This document shows positions 41,812 to 50,085 of a stretch of 64,000 nt of DNA, in pieces. The position numbers and the translations under genes are program-made. The notes under the pieces are model-generated. The model did no database searches, was not told the origin of the DNA, and saw only the letters and a program-made list of their open reading frames with translations. How positions within the stretch are numbered: the stretch's first letter is position 1; every line of letters begins with the position of its first letter. Location: assembly GCF_048892425.1 (NCBI RefSeq), contig NZ_JBLZHU010000006.1, positions 124,001 through 188,000 on the forward strand. The letters are read 5' to 3'. Origin of the DNA: Pacificispira sp002696645 (lineage in GTDB: Bacteria > Pseudomonadota > Alphaproteobacteria > UBA8366 > Aestuariispiraceae).

Positions 41812-44187
41812 ATGACCATGCCGGAATCTGACGAGTCTCACCCAAAGCAAGCTGCCTCTGGCTCCTGGACGGAGCAGTTGAAGGCTATGATGCGCCGTCT
41901 GTCTTCCTCAAAGCGGGTGACACGCCTGTTTGGTATCGCATTGATGTCTGCAGCGGTTCTTGCCGGTTTTGGGACCTATGCTGCCTTTACCGGGGCCACG
42001 CCGTTGGGTGCCGGTCCCAGTACCCTGGTGGTGATGATCTATATCGATTTGATCATCATGCTGTTGCTGGGATTTGTCGTGGCCAGGCGCATTGTTGCAC
42101 TGTGGTCCGATCGACGACGGGGATCGGCTGGGTCGCGCCTGCATGTACGGCTGGTCGCTTTGTTTGCCGCCTTATCGGTCACGCCAGCCATCATCGTCTC
42201 CACCTTCTCTCTGATGTTTTTTGATCTGGGGATTGAAACCTGGTTCAGCGAGCGGGTGCGCACCGCTGTCACTGAGAGCCGGGCGGTGGCTGAATCCTAT
42301 CTGATTGAGCATCGCAATAATATCCGCACGGATGCCCTGCGCATGGCGCGCGATCTGAACAGGGATGCCCGTCAGTTACAGTTGAACAACGCAGTTTTGA
42401 ATCGCACGTTGGAAATTCAACTGCGCGTTCGGGATCTGACCGAGGCTATTATCTTTCAGGGAACGTCCCGGGAAGTGTTGGCACGGGCCGGGCTGACCCT
42501 ATTGCTGGAATATGAGCCAGTTGCTGCGCAGGATCTTCAGGCGGCGGCCAATGGGGATATTGTTGTGATCACCGGCGGCGCGGATGATCGGGTTCGGGCC
42601 TTGTTGAAGCTGGATGCCTTTACCGATAGTTATCTGTTTATCGGTCGATTGGTCGACCCGCAGGTAATTTCCCGCATTGAACAGGTGCGCGGCGCGGCGG
42701 CACAGTTTGAACTGTTGGAATCCCAACGCAGTGATATTCAGTTATCCTTTGCCCTGGCCTTTCTGGTGGTTGCCTTGCTTTTGCTGTTATCAGCGATTTG
42801 GATCGGTCTGACATTGGCGACGCAGCTTTCCGCGCCCATCAGTGCTTTGATCGGTGCAACAGAAAAAGTGCGGGCAGGGGATCTGGATGCCCGTGTTGTG
42901 GAATCCGAAGGCGATGATGAATTGGCGCTGCTCAGCCGGGCCTTCAACCGCATGACGTCTCAGTTATATTCGCAGCGCGAAGAGCTGATGGAAGCCAATC
43001 GCCAGATCGATGGTCGGCGTCGGTTTTCTGAGGCTGTTTTGGCTGGGGTCAGTGCCGGTGTGATCGGTCTGGACCGTCAAGGCCGCATTGACCTGCCCAA
43101 TCGCCGGGCAACGGAATTATTGGGCATGGAGCCGGAAAGCCTGATTGGGGAGCGACTGACCGATATTCTGCCCGAATTGCATGCAGCCCTGGACTCCGCG
43201 CGCCTGGCCAGTGTGGGGCGCCCGGTGGAGGCGCAAATCAAACTGAATGCTCATGGTGAAACCCGCACCCTGTTCGTGCGGATCGTTGTGGAGCGCGAAG
43301 CAGGGCAATTGCAGGGGTATGTTGCGACATTCGATGATGTGTCACCGCTTGTCTCCGCCCAGCGAAAGGCCGCATGGGCCGATGTTGCACGCCGTATCGC
43401 CCATGAGATCAAAAACCCGCTGACCCCCATCCAACTGTCCGCCGAACGATTAAAGCGGAAGTATCTGAAAGAGATAACGACCGATCCGGCGATCTTTGAA
43501 GGCTGTATCGACACAATTGTCCGTCAGGTGGATGACATTGGGCGCATGGTGGATGAGTTTTCTTCCTTCGCGCGGATGCCAGCACCATCGATGCGCAATC
43601 AGGATATTGTCGATATCTGTCGCCAAAGCCTGTTCCTGCAACGCAGTGCGAATTCTGATGTTGAGTATAGTTTTGACGGCCCCAGCACGCCGCTTATTCT
43701 GCGCTGTGACGGACGGCAATTAAGCCAGGTCCTGACGAATCTGCTGCAAAATGCCCATGATGCGATTGAAGGGCGCTTTGAAGCGGCGAAAGCTCGCGGC
43801 GAAGACGAATCGACGCAAGATAAGGGACGCATAGCTCTTTCCATCCAGGCTGAGGACGGGCATGTTCGCATCGCGATACAGGATAATGGGAAGGGACTGC
43901 CGACGGAACAACGCGAACGCCTGACGGAACCTTACGTCACGACCCGCAAGAAGGGGACTGGTCTTGGGTTGGCGATCGTAAAAAAGATCATGGAAGATCA
44001 CGGCGGAAGTTTAAGTCTGGACGACGCTCCGGAACAGGGGGCCTTGATCACAATGATCCTACCGATGATAAAAGACTTGGATCAGAAAGAGTCTTCCGAT
44101 GATCCTTCGGAACCATCAGAGTCCGAAAACTCGTCGCCGGCATCCTCAAACCAGTCCTCCAAAGGGTCTGTAACCGATGGCTTATGA
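41812..44187 (+). CDS. ntrY: Sensor histidine kinase NtrY
   Basis: A 791-residue membrane kinase. Three hydrophobic segments lie near residues 37-60, 69-92 and 108-135, then an extracytoplasmic region of about 165 residues and a fourth segment near 305-327. A HAMP domain follows (LATQLSAPISALIGATEKVRAGDLDARV), then a PAS domain. The kinase core has H531 in RRIAHEIKNPLTPIQLSAERLKRKY, with NLLQNAHDAI, DNGKGLP and GTGLGLAIV. NtrY/NtrX systems affect nitrogen use, respiration, envelope and exopolysaccharide in alphaproteobacteria. The C-terminal Ser/Glu-rich tail overlaps the ntrX start by 11 bp. ATG 41812 is preferred over TTG 41806. Confidence 0.95.
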   Translation: MTMPESDESHPKQAASGSWTEQLKAMMRRLSSSKRVTRLFGIALMSAAVLAGFGTYAAFTGATPLGAGPSTLVVMIYIDLIIMLLLGFVVARRIVALWSDRRRGSAGSRLHVRLVALFAALSVTPAIIVSTFSLMFFDLGIETWFSERVRTAVTESRAVAESYLIEHRNNIRTDALRMARDLNRDARQLQLNNAVLNRTLEIQLRVRDLTEAIIFQGTSREVLARAGLTLLLEYEPVAAQDLQAAANGDIVVITGGADDRVRALLKLDAFTDSYLFIGRLVDPQVISRIEQVRGAAAQFELLESQRSDIQLSFALAFLVVALLLLLSAIWIGLTLATQLSAPISALIGATEKVRAGDLDARVVESEGDDELALLSRAFNRMTSQLYSQREELMEANRQIDGRRRFSEAVLAGVSAGVIGLDRQGRIDLPNRRATELLGMEPESLIGERLTDILPELHAALDSARLASVGRPVEAQIKLNAHGETRTLFVRIVVEREAGQLQGYVATFDDVSPLVSAQRKAAWADVARRIAHEIKNPLTPIQLSAERLKRKYLKEITTDPAIFEGCIDTIVRQVDDIGRMVDEFSSFARMPAPSMRNQDIVDICRQSLFLQRSANSDVEYSFDGPSTPLILRCDGRQLSQVLTNLLQNAHDAIEGRFEAAKARGEDESTQDKGRIALSIQAEDGHVRIAIQDNGKGLPTEQRERLTEPYVTTRKKGTGLGLAIVKKIMEDHGGSLSLDDAPEQGALITMILPMIKDLDQKESSDDPSEPSESENSSPASSNQSSKGSVTDGL

Positions 44188-45583
44188 TATACTGATTGTT
44201 GATGATGAAACCGATATTCGGACCCAGATATCCGGGATTCTGGAAGATGAAGGCTATCAAACCCGCAGCGCGTCGAATTCTGCGGAAGCCTTAGCAGCGG
44301 TTGCCAATCGCCAGCCATCGCTGATGATTCTGGATGTCTGGTTGGCCAATTCCGAATATGACGGCATTCAAATACTGGAAATTGTACATCGCGACCATCC
44401 CGGCCTTCCCGTGGTGATGATCAGCGGTCATGGCACATTCGATATGGCCGTGTCCGCCACCAAAAAGGGCGCGTATGATTTCATCTCTAAACCGTTCAAG
44501 ACTGATGTGTTGCTGCTGACTATCGAACGGGCCCTGACAGAATCGCGCCTGAAGCATGAAAATGAATCGCTGCGCAAACTCTCGCCTTACGCGATGCTGG
44601 ATGACCTGGTTGGGAAGTCTTCCGCGATAGCAGAGGTACGGCGCGCCGTTGAGAAAGTGGCCCAGACCGATAGCCGTGTTCTGATTTCCGGCCCGCCCGG
44701 CAGCGGCAAGGGGGCGATTGCCCGCATGCTGCACAGTCGATCCCTGCGCAAGAATGGCCGTTTCGTCGTATTGACCTGTGCGACGCTCAGCGAAGATACG
44801 CTTGAACAAGCGCTGTTTGGGATCGAGGCGACGAAATCACACCCCCGGCGGATTGGCGTGCTGGAAGAAGCCCATGGCGGAACACTGTTGTTGGACGAAG
44901 TCGCCGATATGGATATGGCAACCCAGCTAAAAATGGTTAGGGTTCTGCACAATAGACGGTTTCAGCGCATTGGCGGTGATACTGTGGTAGAGGTGAATTC
45001 CCGAGTTCTAGCCACCACAACCCGTGACCTTCAGGCGCTGATTGCGGAAGGAAAGTTTCGCGAGGATTTGTTCTATCGCCTGAATGTGGTTCCGATTCAT
45101 GCGCCTCCGTTGAGTGACCGACGGGAAGATATTCCGTTGCTGGCGGTGCATTTGATGGAACGCTCCGCCGCTGCGAAAAGCCGATCACCCCGCATTTTGG
45201 GCGCGGATGCATTGACGGCCCTACAGGGGCATGATTGGCCTGGCAATGTCTGGGAATTATCTAATGTCATGGAGCGTTTATTGCTGATGGCGCCGGGCGG
45301 ATCGCAGGATCATATTCATGCAGAAGCGGTCGGACAGGCAATAGGGGCCGCTGCGGGAACCGCATCGCGGTGGGATCATGCACCAGAGGTGATGAGCCTG
45401 CCATTGCGCGAAGCACGCGAAGCGTTTGAACGGGAATATCTGGTCTTTCATCTGGCCCGGTTTGGCGGCAATATTTCGCGCACGGCAGAGTTTGTCGGCA
45501 TGGACCGCGCCGCTTTGCACCGGAAGCTGAAGGGGCTGGGCGTTGCCGGTGCCAATCGCGGTCGGTTGGATGACAAGGAATAA
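44177..45583 (+). CDS. ntrX: Response regulator NtrX, AAA+ domain without GAFTGA
   Basis: A 468-residue NtrC-family regulator. The receiver domain has phospho-acceptor D53 (LMILDVWLANS). The AAA+ region has Walker A GPPGSGKGA and Walker B GGTLLLDEVADM. However, the segment that carries GAFTGA in NtrC reads LFGIEATKSHPRRIGVLEEA, so the sigma54-contact loop is missing. A Fis-type helix-turn-helix ends the protein (GGNISRTAEFVGMDRAALHRKLKGL). This variant is known for alphaproteobacterial NtrX and suggests it acts with sigma70 promoters or as a repressor. It is translationally coupled to ntrY. Confidence 0.96.
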   Translation: MAYDILIVDDETDIRTQISGILEDEGYQTRSASNSAEALAAVANRQPSLMILDVWLANSEYDGIQILEIVHRDHPGLPVVMISGHGTFDMAVSATKKGAYDFISKPFKTDVLLLTIERALTESRLKHENESLRKLSPYAMLDDLVGKSSAIAEVRRAVEKVAQTDSRVLISGPPGSGKGAIARMLHSRSLRKNGRFVVLTCATLSEDTLEQALFGIEATKSHPRRIGVLEEAHGGTLLLDEVADMDMATQLKMVRVLHNRRFQRIGGDTVVEVNSRVLATTTRDLQALIAEGKFREDLFYRLNVVPIHAPPLSDRREDIPLLAVHLMERSAAAKSRSPRILGADALTALQGHDWPGNVWELSNVMERLLLMAPGGSQDHIHAEAVGQAIGAAAGTASRWDHAPEVMSLPLREAREAFEREYLVFHLARFGGNISRTAEFVGMDRAALHRKLKGLGVAGANRGRLDDKE

Positions 45584-45637
45584 GTCGCCTTTCACGGTCC
45601 CCGTCCGGGACCGGAAACTGCGCAAGGGAGCCTGAAT

Positions 45638-47014
45638 ATGAAGGTTGTCATTTGTGGTGCCGGCCAGGTCGGTTTCCATATTGCCAGATATCTGTCCGGG
45701 GAAGACAACGATGTAACCGTTGTTGATCAATCCCCCGAATTGATTGGTAAGATTAACGATCAACTGGATGTTCAGGCCTTTGTCGGCCATGCCTCGCATC
45801 CCGATGTCCTGGAACGGGCAGGGGCGCGGGATGCCAATATGCTGATCGCGGTTACCTTCACCGACGAGGTGAATATGATCGCCTGTCAGGTGGCCCATAC
45901 CTTGTTTAACGTGCCGACCAAGATCGCTCGGATCCGGCAACAGAGCTATTTGAACCCGATGTGGTCCAATCTGTTTGCCAGGGATCAATTGCCGATTGAT
46001 GTCATTATCTCCCCGGAAATTGAGGTCGCGCGTGCGATTGCCCGGCGCATTCGCGCACCCGGCGCCTTTGATATGATCCGCATGGGCGATGACAAGGTGC
46101 GTGTGATCGGCGTGCGATGCGATGACAAATGCCCGGTCATCCACACGCCATTGCGTCAGTTGACCTCCTTGTTTCCCGATCTGAACATCACGGTCTTGGC
46201 GATTTTTCGCAATGAGACCATGCATATCCCGTCTGCCGACGATCAGATGCTGCCGGGGGATGATGTTTATTTCATTGCTGAAACCGACCATGTTCCCCGC
46301 GCCATGTCCGTCTTTGGTCATGAGGAGAAGGAAGCCCGGCGCATTCTGATCGTGGGGGGCGGGAATATCGGCACCACCCTGGCAGAAGAATTGGAATCCA
46401 GTTCCGACGGGTATTCCGCCAAGATCGTTGAAATGGACAAGAACCGCGCCCGTCAAGTGGCGGAAGTCTTGCCGACAACGGTTGTTATCCAGGGTGATGC
46501 GCTGGATCATGAGATCTTGGAAGAAGCTGGCATTCGCAATGCAGAAGCGGTCGTTGCCGTCACTGATGACGATGAAACCAATATTCTGTGTTCCCTGCTG
46601 TGTAAGCGATTTGGCGTGGATCGGGCAATTACCCTGGTGAACAAGAACTCCTATGGTCCCCTTATCACGACATTGGGGATTGATGTTGTCGTCAGCCCGC
46701 GTGAAATCACGGCGTCCACCATTCTGCAGCATGTCCGACGGGGCCGCATTCGTCAGGTGCACAGCCTGCGCGACGGTTTTGCTGAATTGATCGAGGCGGA
46801 AGCGATGGAAACATCCAGCCTGGTCGGGGAGGCATTGCGCGATGCCAAACTGCCAAACGGCGTCATCATCGGGGCGATCATCCGGGGGGATGAGGTGATT
46901 ATCCCTCGGCCCGATACGGTGGTTCGAACGAAGGACCGGGTGGTGCTGTTGGCGGCTGCCTCTGCCGTTAAGAAAATGGAAAAGATGTTCGCTGTAAGAC
47001 TAGAATATTTCTAA
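45638..47014 (+). CDS. trkA: Trk system potassium uptake protein TrkA
   Basis: A 458-residue peripheral membrane regulator of Trk/Ktr potassium channels. It has two RCK modules: MKVVICGAGQVGFHIARYLS at the N-terminus and RRILIVGGGNIGTTLAEELE near residue 230, each a Rossmann nucleotide fold followed by a TrkA_C subdomain. The nucleotides gate the channel subunit TrkH, which is not encoded in this window. AAGGGAG lies before ATG 45638. A GGTCCC-N5-GGGACC hairpin at 45596-45612 separates it from ntrX. Confidence 0.96.
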   Translation: MKVVICGAGQVGFHIARYLSGEDNDVTVVDQSPELIGKINDQLDVQAFVGHASHPDVLERAGARDANMLIAVTFTDEVNMIACQVAHTLFNVPTKIARIRQQSYLNPMWSNLFARDQLPIDVIISPEIEVARAIARRIRAPGAFDMIRMGDDKVRVIGVRCDDKCPVIHTPLRQLTSLFPDLNITVLAIFRNETMHIPSADDQMLPGDDVYFIAETDHVPRAMSVFGHEEKEARRILIVGGGNIGTTLAEELESSSDGYSAKIVEMDKNRARQVAEVLPTTVVIQGDALDHEILEEAGIRNAEAVVAVTDDDETNILCSLLCKRFGVDRAITLVNKNSYGPLITTLGIDVVVSPREITASTILQHVRRGRIRQVHSLRDGFAELIEAEAMETSSLVGEALRDAKLPNGVIIGAIIRGDEVIIPRPDTVVRTKDRVVLLAAASAVKKMEKMFAVRLEYF

Positions 47015-47028
47015 TAGAAAGCTGATTC

Positions 47029-47718
47029 GTGAATTCTTCTGACCTGCCGCCGCCAAAAGCCATTTTGTATGACTGGGACAACACTTTGGTGGACACCTGG
47101 CCGGTTATTCATGGCGCGATGAATGGTCTGTTTCGCAAAATGGAGATGCCGGAATGGACGCTGGCTGAAACCCGAAACAGGGTGCGCCATTCGATGCGTG
47201 ATTCCTTTCCCGTCATGTTCGGGGATCGGTGGGAAGAAGCGCGCGACATCTTTTATGCGGAATTCGAAGCCATCCATATGCAGGCGCTTGTTGCGGCCCC
47301 TGGCGCAGCGTCTTTTCTGCACGCCGTTCATACAAAGGGCATTCCACAGGCTGTGATTTCCAACAAGCAGGGGCGGTTCCTTCGCAAAGAAGCTGCGCAT
47401 CTGGACTGGGATGTGTATTTTCACGCACTGGTGGGGGCAGGGGATGCGGCACGCGACAAGCCATCCCCGGAACCGGTTTCCATGGCGTTACAGGGATTGC
47501 GCGATGCAGGCGGCGATTTACAGCCCGGACCGGATATCTACTTCATCGGTGATTCTGGTGTGGATATGCAAATTGCCCATGCAACAGGGCTGACGCCAAT
47601 CCTTATTCATGCCGATCCGGACCTGGATGGGGAATATGCGGATTGCCGGCCTGCGCGAATATTTGGCCATTTGGACGCACTGCACGCTTTTTTGGCGACG
47701 GATCGTTCCTATATCTGA
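47029..47718 (+). CDS. HAD-superfamily hydrolase
   Basis: A 229-residue haloacid-dehalogenase-like phosphatase. Motif I is YDWDNTLVDTW, motif II is AVISNKQG, the motif III lysine is in ARDKPSPEPV, and motif IV is YFIGDSGVDMQIA. The helical cap between motifs I and II suits the phosphoglycolate phosphatase/Gph type. The substrate is unknown. It starts at GTG 47029, 14 bp after trkA, so it is probably co-transcribed. Confidence 0.9.
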   Translation: MNSSDLPPPKAILYDWDNTLVDTWPVIHGAMNGLFRKMEMPEWTLAETRNRVRHSMRDSFPVMFGDRWEEARDIFYAEFEAIHMQALVAAPGAASFLHAVHTKGIPQAVISNKQGRFLRKEAAHLDWDVYFHALVGAGDAARDKPSPEPVSMALQGLRDAGGDLQPGPDIYFIGDSGVDMQIAHATGLTPILIHADPDLDGEYADCRPARIFGHLDALHAFLATDRSYI

Positions 47719-47771
47719 TAGTGTGCGTTAAATCTGGTGGGGACCAAGATCCTGCCACACAAATACGACAA

Positions 47772-47804
47772 CTCTTAAACCCGGGCTTTTTCAGGGTTTA
47801 AGAG
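47772..47804. other. Strong hairpin in the gap before hfq
   Basis: CTCTTAAACCC (47772-47782) and GGGTTTAAGAG (47794-47804) form a perfect 11-bp stem with an 11-nt loop (GGGCTTTTTCA). No T-run follows on the plus strand, so it is not a standard terminator. It may still end the HAD-gene transcript, or lie in the hfq 5' leader. Confidence 0.6.
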
Positions 47805-47894
47805 CGTATTCTTGTGGAAAGTCCCCGATGATAGAATAACTTAGACTGCGCGTTTGTGCTAATAACAACAAAGTTGCAAGGAAAGGGGGCATTT

Positions 47895-48152
47895 ATGTCG
47901 TCCGACAAGAACCAGAACCTCCAGGATACGTTTTTAAATCATCTCCGGAAGAACAAAGCTCCGGTCACGGTGTTCCTCGTCAATGGCGTAAAGCTGCAGG
48001 GCATCGTTACATGGTTTGATAACTTCTGCGTGCTTTTGCGCCGGGATGCGCATTCACAGCTGGTGTATAAGCATGCGATTTCAACCGTCATGCCGGCGAC
48101 GCCGGTGCAATTATTCGAGCCATCCGAAACGGATGGTGTCGAGGAAAGCTAA
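47895..48152 (+). CDS. hfq: RNA chaperone Hfq
   Basis: An 85-residue Sm-like protein forming hexamers that pair small RNAs with mRNAs. The Sm1 motif appears in VTVFLVNGVKLQGIVTWFDN and the Sm2 motif in LVYKHAIST. ATG 47895 follows AAAGGGGGC with good spacing; the frame can be extended to 47856 but the family starts at MSSDK. hflX follows after 6 bp, as in many proteobacteria. Confidence 0.98.
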   Translation: MSSDKNQNLQDTFLNHLRKNKAPVTVFLVNGVKLQGIVTWFDNFCVLLRRDAHSQLVYKHAISTVMPATPVQLFEPSETDGVEES

Positions 48153-48158
48153 GCGGAT

Positions 48159-49517
48159 TTGACTGAAAAGCTTCAAGACTCTGGTGAGTGGGGCTGGTCG
48201 GAGACCGGCGCCCGCCGCGCCGCTGTGCTGTATCCCGAAATACCGGGCGTGACATTGAAACGCCGGAACCCGGACGCACGTCTGGAAGAAGCGATCGGCC
48301 TTGCCCGGGCGATTGAACTGGACGTTGTTCATGCGGAACATGTGCGCCTGAACAAGCCGGTTCCGGCCACATTGCTGGGCGGTGGTCTGGTTGAGCGTTT
48401 GCATGGTTTGTGTGCCGCGCTTGAGGTTGAATTGCTGATCGTGGATGCCTCGCTTAGCCCGGTTCAACAGCGCAACCTGGAACGCGCCCTGGAAACAAAG
48501 GTCATTGATCGTACTGGGCTTATCCTTGAGATCTTTGGAGCACGGGCGCGGACCCATGAGGGGCGCTTACAGGTTGAACTGGCGGCGCTGACCTTCCAGC
48601 GGTCCCGGCTGGTGCGCAGTTGGACGCACTTGGAGCGGCAGCGGGGTGGTCTGGGCTTTATCGGGGGACCTGGGGAAAGCCAGATTGAGCTTGATAGACG
48701 TTTAATTGATGAGCGAATTGTCCGCCTGAAGAAAGAATTGGAGCAGGTGGCCAGAACCCGCGGGCTGCACCGTAAGGCGCGGGAAAAGGTGCCTTATCCG
48801 GTTGTCTCTCTGGTTGGTTACACCAATGCCGGGAAATCCACCCTGTTCAATCGGTTAACTGATTCCGCTGTCATGGCGAAGGATATGCTGTTTGCGACCC
48901 TGGACCCAACCATGCGCAAGGTGGTTCTGCCATCGGGCCGCACCGCGATCCTGTCTGATACGGTGGGATTTATCTCTGACCTGCCAACGGATCTGATTGC
49001 GGCTTTCCGGGCGACATTGGAAGAAGTGCGCTCTGCCCAAGTGCTGGTGCATGTCCGTGATATCGCCGCCCTGGATACTGATGTCGAAAAGGCCGATGTT
49101 GAGAAAGTTCTAGGCTCTTTGGATATCGCACCCGATACGGTGGTTATGGAGGCCTGGAACAAGGTTGATACAATGCCAGCCGATATCCGCGCCGCGACGG
49201 AACAGCGGGCCGCGCTGATCCGATCCGGGGAAGAGGATGTTGATGCCTTTGCCATCTCTGCCATGGAAGGCACGGGGTTTGATCCCTTGCTGACGGCCAT
49301 TGATGAGGCCTTGGCGCGGTTCCGCGTTGAAGCAAATGTTGAGATATCAGCCGGTGACGGCGCTGCTATGGCCTGGCTGCATGAAAATGGGGATGTGCTG
49401 GACGATTTGACAGATCGGGAAGCTGGAGACGGAACCTCGGTTCTTTTGACCGTGGCCCTGGATCCGACCGATTGGAAGCGGTTTGAACAGCGTTTTGGCT
49501 ATAAAGCCCTGTCATAA
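48159..49517 (+). CDS. hflX: Ribosome-associated GTPase HflX
   Basis: A 452-residue GTPase that splits stalled 70S ribosomes. The N-terminal HflX domain (about 20-210) includes GPGESQIELDRRLIDERI and a coiled-coil stretch. The GTPase domain has P-loop GYTNAGKST at 220-228, DTVGFI for G3 and NKVD for G4. It starts at TTG 48159, 9 bp after GAGGAAAG, and 6 bp after hfq. Confidence 0.96.
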   Translation: MTEKLQDSGEWGWSETGARRAAVLYPEIPGVTLKRRNPDARLEEAIGLARAIELDVVHAEHVRLNKPVPATLLGGGLVERLHGLCAALEVELLIVDASLSPVQQRNLERALETKVIDRTGLILEIFGARARTHEGRLQVELAALTFQRSRLVRSWTHLERQRGGLGFIGGPGESQIELDRRLIDERIVRLKKELEQVARTRGLHRKAREKVPYPVVSLVGYTNAGKSTLFNRLTDSAVMAKDMLFATLDPTMRKVVLPSGRTAILSDTVGFISDLPTDLIAAFRATLEEVRSAQVLVHVRDIAALDTDVEKADVEKVLGSLDIAPDTVVMEAWNKVDTMPADIRAATEQRAALIRSGEEDVDAFAISAMEGTGFDPLLTAIDEALARFRVEANVEISAGDGAAMAWLHENGDVLDDLTDREAGDGTSVLLTVALDPTDWKRFEQRFGYKALS

Positions 49518-49559
49518 AACTTTCTTTGGCGGTTTCCGGCTTATTTCAGTTCGTCTCCA

Positions 49560-49587
49560 TTGACAATTACACAACAATTCGTATATG
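49560..49587 (+). promoter_or_regulatory. Probable sigma70-type promoter of groESL
   Basis: TTGACA (49560-49565), a 16-bp spacer and TATATG (49582-49587) directly precede the CIRCE element, so the start site would lie within CIRCE. The spacing and near-consensus hexamers make this the best promoter in the window. Confidence 0.8.
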
Positions 49588-49589
49588 CG

Positions 49590-49616
49590 CTAGCACTCAC
49601 TAAGGGGGAGTGCTAA
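49590..49616. promoter_or_regulatory. CIRCE element (HrcA operator)
   Basis: The arms are (C)TAGCACTC (49590-49598) and GAGTGCTAA (49608-49616), with the standard 9-bp spacer. It matches the TTAGCACTC-N9-GAGTGCTAA consensus except at the outermost bases. HrcA represses groESL at this site at normal temperature. The hrcA gene is not in the window. Confidence 0.95.
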
Positions 49617-49705
49617 CAGCGCTTTCTCAGGACAGATTGGGGGCGATGGTTCACATCAGGTGGGCCCGCCTAGACCAGGACGAAGTTTTTGAAGGGGAAA
49701 TGACC

Positions 49706-49993
49706 ATGAAATTCCGGCCTCTGCACGATCGCGTACTAGTTAAACGCGTTGAGAGCGAGACCAAGACCGCAACAGGCATCATTATTCCTGACACGGCACA
49801 AGAAAAGCCGATGCAGGGTAAAGTGATCGCCGCGGGCTCTGGCACGATCAAAGAAGACGGCAGCGTTCGTAAGCTGGACGTCAAAAAGGGCGACACCGTC
49901 CTGTTTGGCAAATGGTCCGGCACCGAAGTCAAAATTGACGGCGACGATCTGCTGATCATGAAAGAATCTGACATCATGGGCATCATTGAATAA
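49706..49993 (+). CDS. groS: Co-chaperonin GroES
   Basis: A 95-residue lid of the GroEL folding chamber. It starts MKFRPLHDRVLVKRVESE and carries the mobile-loop region ETKTATGIIIPDTAQEKP. I choose ATG 49706, which is 9 bp after GAAGGGG; ATG 49700 and the longer frame from 49610 would run into the CIRCE region. It is heat-shock controlled through the CIRCE site upstream. Confidence 0.98.
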   Translation: MKFRPLHDRVLVKRVESETKTATGIIIPDTAQEKPMQGKVIAAGSGTIKEDGSVRKLDVKKGDTVLFGKWSGTEVKIDGDDLLIMKESDIMGIIE

Positions 49994-50007
49994 CAGCGCG
50001 ATGACGG

Positions 50008-50034
50008 GGCGGGGAAAGGATCCTCGCCTTTTTT
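50008..50034 (+). terminator. Terminator-like hairpin between groES and groEL
   Basis: GGCGGGG (50008-50014), a 7-nt loop and CCTCGCC (50022-50028) form a 7-bp stem with one G-U pair, directly followed by six T residues. It lies inside the groES-groEL gap (15 bp after groES), so it could partly terminate or mark an mRNA processing point. Confidence 0.6.
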
Positions 50035-50085
50035 ATTGCCAGCTGATTATTCAGGCTCAAACCACTATTAAGGAGTCCTACTGCT

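Noticed and set aside
47856..47894. Longer Hfq start
   Set aside because: The family start MSSDKNQ has its own Shine-Dalgarno sequence at ATG 47895.
49610..49705. Longer GroES reading frame
   Set aside because: It would begin inside the CIRCE operator; GroES proteins start at the MKFRPLHDR position.
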